DNA from: Abiotrophia defectiva_A
GTDB lineage: Bacteria; Bacillota; Bacilli; Lactobacillales; Aerococcaceae
Reading direction: 5' to 3'
Length of the DNA stretch: 25,372 nt
Assembly: GCA_963546405.1 (NCBI GenBank)
Contig: CAUUNL010000022.1
Location: 1 to 25,372, forward strand
The notes beneath the pieces were generated by a model, which worked only from the letters and a program-made list of their open reading frames with translations, was not told the origin of the DNA and ran no database searches. Position numbers and translations under genes: made by a program. This document shows positions 23,064 through 25,372 of this stretch, one piece after another (the stretch's first letter is position 1; the number at the start of each line of letters is the position of its first letter).

Positions 23064-23831
23064 ATGTTTTTCGTTAACCTAAAGGCTCACTATGAAGAAT
23101 TATCGGTCTATGAACAGGAAGTCATCGACTATCTTATGAAGCAGGACAATATCGAGGCCCAGACCCTTAAGTCTATTGGGGCGGCCCTGCATTTGTCGGC
23201 TTCGACCATTGTGCGGGCAGGTAAGAAGTTAGGCTATGCCACCTTCAATGAACTCAAGTATGACCTGCGCCGTAGTAAGGAGTCTAATCAGGAATCCCAT
23301 CATCTGGAGGCCAGTCACTTTGACTTGATGAAGGCCCAATTGACGGATGAGTTCCAACGGACCATGGCCCTATTAGACCAGGCCGATTTCGAGTCGGTGG
23401 CCGACCGGGTCTTGGCGGCGCGTCGGGTCTTCTGCGTGGGGATTGGGTCTAGCTATATGCCCATGTCTGACTTTAACCGTAAGCTCAAGCTCATTGATGT
23501 TTGGGCCAATGACTTCTTCGAACAGTATAGTATTGAACGCATTCCCGATATTGCTACCAAAGAAGATGTCATCGTGGTCTTCTCCCTAGGTGGGGCCAAT
23601 AAGACGGTCAATGAGACCTTACTCAAGGCTCGCCAGAAGGGGACCCATATTGTGGCCATTACCAGCTTGACCCATCATCCCTTGGCCAAGCTCAGTGATC
23701 AACTGATTCAGATTTATGATGCGCCTAAGGCGCGTAAGAAGATTCGGTCCCGTCTCATGCTTAACCTGGCTGGCACCCTCCTCTTCGAGACCTTACTCAA
23801 ACGCCAGGCCGCCCAACAAGAGCAGGCCTAG
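23064..23831 (+). CDS. RpiR-family transcriptional regulator (HTH plus SIS domain)
   Basis: A 255-residue regulator with an N-terminal RpiR-type HTH (about 1-77, with LHLSASTIVRAGKKLGYATFNELKYDLR) and a C-terminal sugar-isomerase (SIS) domain (about 110-240, with VGIGSS and VVFSLGGANKTV) that senses phosphorylated sugars. Size and neighbourhood match GlvR-like regulators of alpha-glucoside PTS genes. GGAGGG lies five to six bases before the ATG. It is divergent from the PTS-Cof unit, which it probably controls through the palindrome at 22977. It may also be co-transcribed with the phosphatase gene 21 bases downstream. Activator or repressor action cannot be told from sequence. Confidence 0.9.
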   Translation: MFFVNLKAHYEELSVYEQEVIDYLMKQDNIEAQTLKSIGAALHLSASTIVRAGKKLGYATFNELKYDLRRSKESNQESHHLEASHFDLMKAQLTDEFQRTMALLDQADFESVADRVLAARRVFCVGIGSSYMPMSDFNRKLKLIDVWANDFFEQYSIERIPDIATKEDVIVVFSLGGANKTVNETLLKARQKGTHIVAITSLTHHPLAKLSDQLIQIYDAPKARKKIRSRLMLNLAGTLLFETLLKRQAAQQEQA

Positions 23832-23852
23832 GCAGAAAGAAGCGATTGATTC

Positions 23853-25190
23853 ATGCATGCTGTAAAACTTGGCATTCTCCATACCAATGATACCCATTCC
23901 TATCTGGATTTATTTGGCCAGCGGGCCCATCTGATTAAAGGTCTGCGCGCACGCTATGAGGCCAGCTTGTTGCTGGGGGCGGGAGACCTCTTTGTGGGTG
24001 GCCCTTACTTCCAGCTCTTCGCCGGTCGGGCGGAAATTGCCCTCTTGAATCAACTGGGTTATGATGCGGTCACTTTTGGCAACCATGAATTTGATTTGGG
24101 ACCTAGCTTTTTGGCCTCCTATCTGGCCCAAGCCAGGGTGCCCTTTGTGTCCAGTAACCTGGACTTTAGCCGGGAACCGGCTTTGGCTGACTTGGCGGCG
24201 CAGCAAGTGGCGCCTTACCGCCTCTATGACCTAGCGGACGGTGTCCGGCTGGCCCTCCTAGCCGCCACAACCCTGGAAACGCTGGAAAATTCTTCGCCAG
24301 GGGAGCTGATTGGCTTTGAAGAGCCTCGTCTGGCCTTAGAACGGAATCTGGCCTTGGCCCGCCAGGCTGGAGCAAGCCACTTTGTCCTCTTAAGCCATCT
24401 GGGTTATGAGACGGACCTGGCGCTAGCCCAAGAAGTGCCGGACTTTGCCGCCATCATCGGGGGCCATACCCATACGGTGACAGAGCAACCTGCCCTAGTC
24501 GGCCAGACTTTGGTGGTACAGGCTGGCTATTATGGCCGCCTGCTAGGTGAACTCAGCCTCTGGCTTCATCCGGATGGCAGCCACCAGCTCGGCCACTACC
24601 AACTACATGATCTAAGTCATTATGCCAAGGTTGCCCGTCCGGTAGCCAAGGAACTCAAAATCTGGCAAAGCCAGGCCCAGGCGCGCATTAGCCAGGTCAT
24701 CGGCCAAAGTCGTCAGGCCCTGGATGGCAGTCGGGAGGCCTTGAGCCAGGGCCATACCAACCTTAGCCAACTGGTCTGCCGGGCCTATGCGGCAGCTGCG
24801 CGGGCCAAGGGCTGGCAAGTGGACTTTAGCCTCATTAATGGGCGAGGCGTCCGCGCTAGTCTGGATCAGGGGCCGGTGACCTATGAGGAGGCTCTGGCCA
24901 TTCTGCCCTTTGGCTGCCAGCTCTGGGTGCTAGAAGTGACGGGGGCCGACCTCAAGGAGGCCCTAGAATCCGGCCACTATCCTCGTATGATCGACAGTCA
25001 AGGTAAGCCCTTAGAGGTCCAAGAAGCAGTCAAAGGACTGGACCCTGAGGCCACTTATCAGCTGGTGACCAATGACTTCTTAGGACGAGGTCGGGATGGT
25101 TATGAGGGCTTGGCTCGTCACCAGCTGCTGGATCAGCAGCTGGGTAGCGACTTGGATGCCTTGGTGGCTTACCTGTCCCAAGAGGCTTAA
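23853..25190 (+). CDS. 5'-nucleotidase-like metallophosphatase (UshA/YunD family)
   Basis: A 445-residue enzyme with an N-terminal calcineurin-like domain (HTNDTHSYL with Asp13 and His15, GAGDLF, TFGNHEFD, GGHTHT) and a C-terminal 5'-nucleotidase domain (about 270-440, with NGRGVRASL, ILPFG, GRDGYEG). All dinuclear-metal ligands expected for the family are visible. There is no signal peptide or wall anchor, so it is cytoplasmic like Bacillus YunD rather than periplasmic like UshA. It probably acts on nucleotides or related phosphoesters. The Shine-Dalgarno is modest (AGAAAGAAG). The gene is visibly more GC-rich than the citrate genes. Its link to the RpiR regulator may be only positional. Confidence 0.87.
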   Translation: MHAVKLGILHTNDTHSYLDLFGQRAHLIKGLRARYEASLLLGAGDLFVGGPYFQLFAGRAEIALLNQLGYDAVTFGNHEFDLGPSFLASYLAQARVPFVSSNLDFSREPALADLAAQQVAPYRLYDLADGVRLALLAATTLETLENSSPGELIGFEEPRLALERNLALARQAGASHFVLLSHLGYETDLALAQEVPDFAAIIGGHTHTVTEQPALVGQTLVVQAGYYGRLLGELSLWLHPDGSHQLGHYQLHDLSHYAKVARPVAKELKIWQSQAQARISQVIGQSRQALDGSREALSQGHTNLSQLVCRAYAAAARAKGWQVDFSLINGRGVRASLDQGPVTYEEALAILPFGCQLWVLEVTGADLKEALESGHYPRMIDSQGKPLEVQEAVKGLDPEATYQLVTNDFLGRGRDGYEGLARHQLLDQQLGSDLDALVAYLSQEA

Positions 25191-25191
25191 G

Positions 25192-25220
25192 CCTATTTAA
25201 TAGTTACACTATTAAATAGG
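25192..25220 (+). repeat. Related hairpin repeat, divergent copy 3
   Basis: CCTATTTAATAG pairs perfectly with CTATTAAATAGG around a TTACA loop, followed by GTTTGA. Position after a gene, the CCTAT start, the ATAGG end and the GGGTTTGA tail parallel copies 1 and 2 (GGGTCTGA), but the stem interior differs on both strands in a compensated way. A T-run only comes 20 bases later (25241-25247), so terminator use is uncertain. Confidence 0.5.
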
Positions 25221-25372
25221 GTTTGAGAGGGCAAAAATTCTGTTTTTTTGGGGGCTACAGACGGAAAAAGTCAAAAATAAGCCGGAAACGTTCGTCTTTT
25301 GGTGGCAAAAGCCTGTCAGACCGGGCCTTGGCCCCGGCCACTTATGAAAATCCAAATATATAATCATTTATA
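25221..25372. other. Gene-free end of the window
   Basis: No coding frame is recognised here. A GC-rich imperfect hairpin (CCGGG with CCCGG, 25321-25337) is followed by an AT-rich stretch with TATAAT at 25359-25364 but no clear -35. This could be the start of a control region for a gene beyond the window. Confidence 0.3.

Noticed and set aside
1..25372. Transposase, integrase, phage or tRNA genes
   Set aside because: All sizeable frames are explained by housekeeping or metabolic genes, and no cloverleaf-like segment was seen in the gaps; the only mobility hint is the inverted hairpin pair.

Overview
The window looks like chromosome from a low-to-mid GC Gram-positive bacterium of the order Lactobacillales. 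Supporting signs are strong AGGAGG-type ribosome binding sites, a GlnR box in front of glnR-glnA, a bifunctional BirA, cre-like CcpA sites, and an Enterococcus-type citrate locus (GntR/FCD regulator, CitMHS transporter, split oxaloacetate decarboxylase). I cannot name the genus; Aerococcaceae/Carnobacteriaceae-like lineages would fit. No tRNA, rRNA, CRISPR array, IS element or phage gene was seen.

Layout. (a) 1-3180: a MetQ/NlpA-type binding protein, then birA (minus strand), divergent from an HSL-family esterase. (b) 3178-6390, minus strand: a C39-like membrane peptidase, then a manganese-type CDF exporter and purA. (c) 6608-8348, minus strand: glnR-glnA with promoter and GlnR box. (d) 8523-10053, minus strand: the regulator citO with overlapping citG. 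(e) 10172-10480: remnant of a DUF2268 protease. (f) 10627-20159: the main citrate block. citM (transporter) reads left. The ten-gene operon oadH-oadD-oadB-oadG-citC-citD-citE-citF-citX-oadA reads right from a divergent control region of about 350 bases. (g) 20397-25190: a PTS EIICB permease with a Cof-type phosphatase (minus strand), divergent from an RpiR regulator and a 5'-nucleotidase-like metallophosphatase.

How the genes work together. CitM imports metal-citrate. CitC, CitG and CitX make holo-citrate lyase (CitDEF), which splits citrate into acetate and oxaloacetate. The membrane decarboxylase (OadA carboxyltransferase, OadD biotin carrier, OadB beta subunit, a 43-residue OadG-like gamma subunit and OadH) turns oxaloacetate into pyruvate and CO2 and should pump Na+. 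BirA at 906-1910 can supply the biotin on OadD. CitO should switch on the divergent promoters, and CcpA should repress them.

Most interesting points: two near-identical hairpin repeats lie in inverted orientation at the two ends of the citrate block (10497-10572 and 20230-20307), and a structurally similar hairpin with different stem sequence lies at 25192-25220; OadH carries an internal duplication; an ND-DD metal site marks the CDF protein as a manganese exporter; the MetQ-like protein lacks the lipobox cysteine; and two orphan palindromes look like operators (6492-6515 and 22977-22994).
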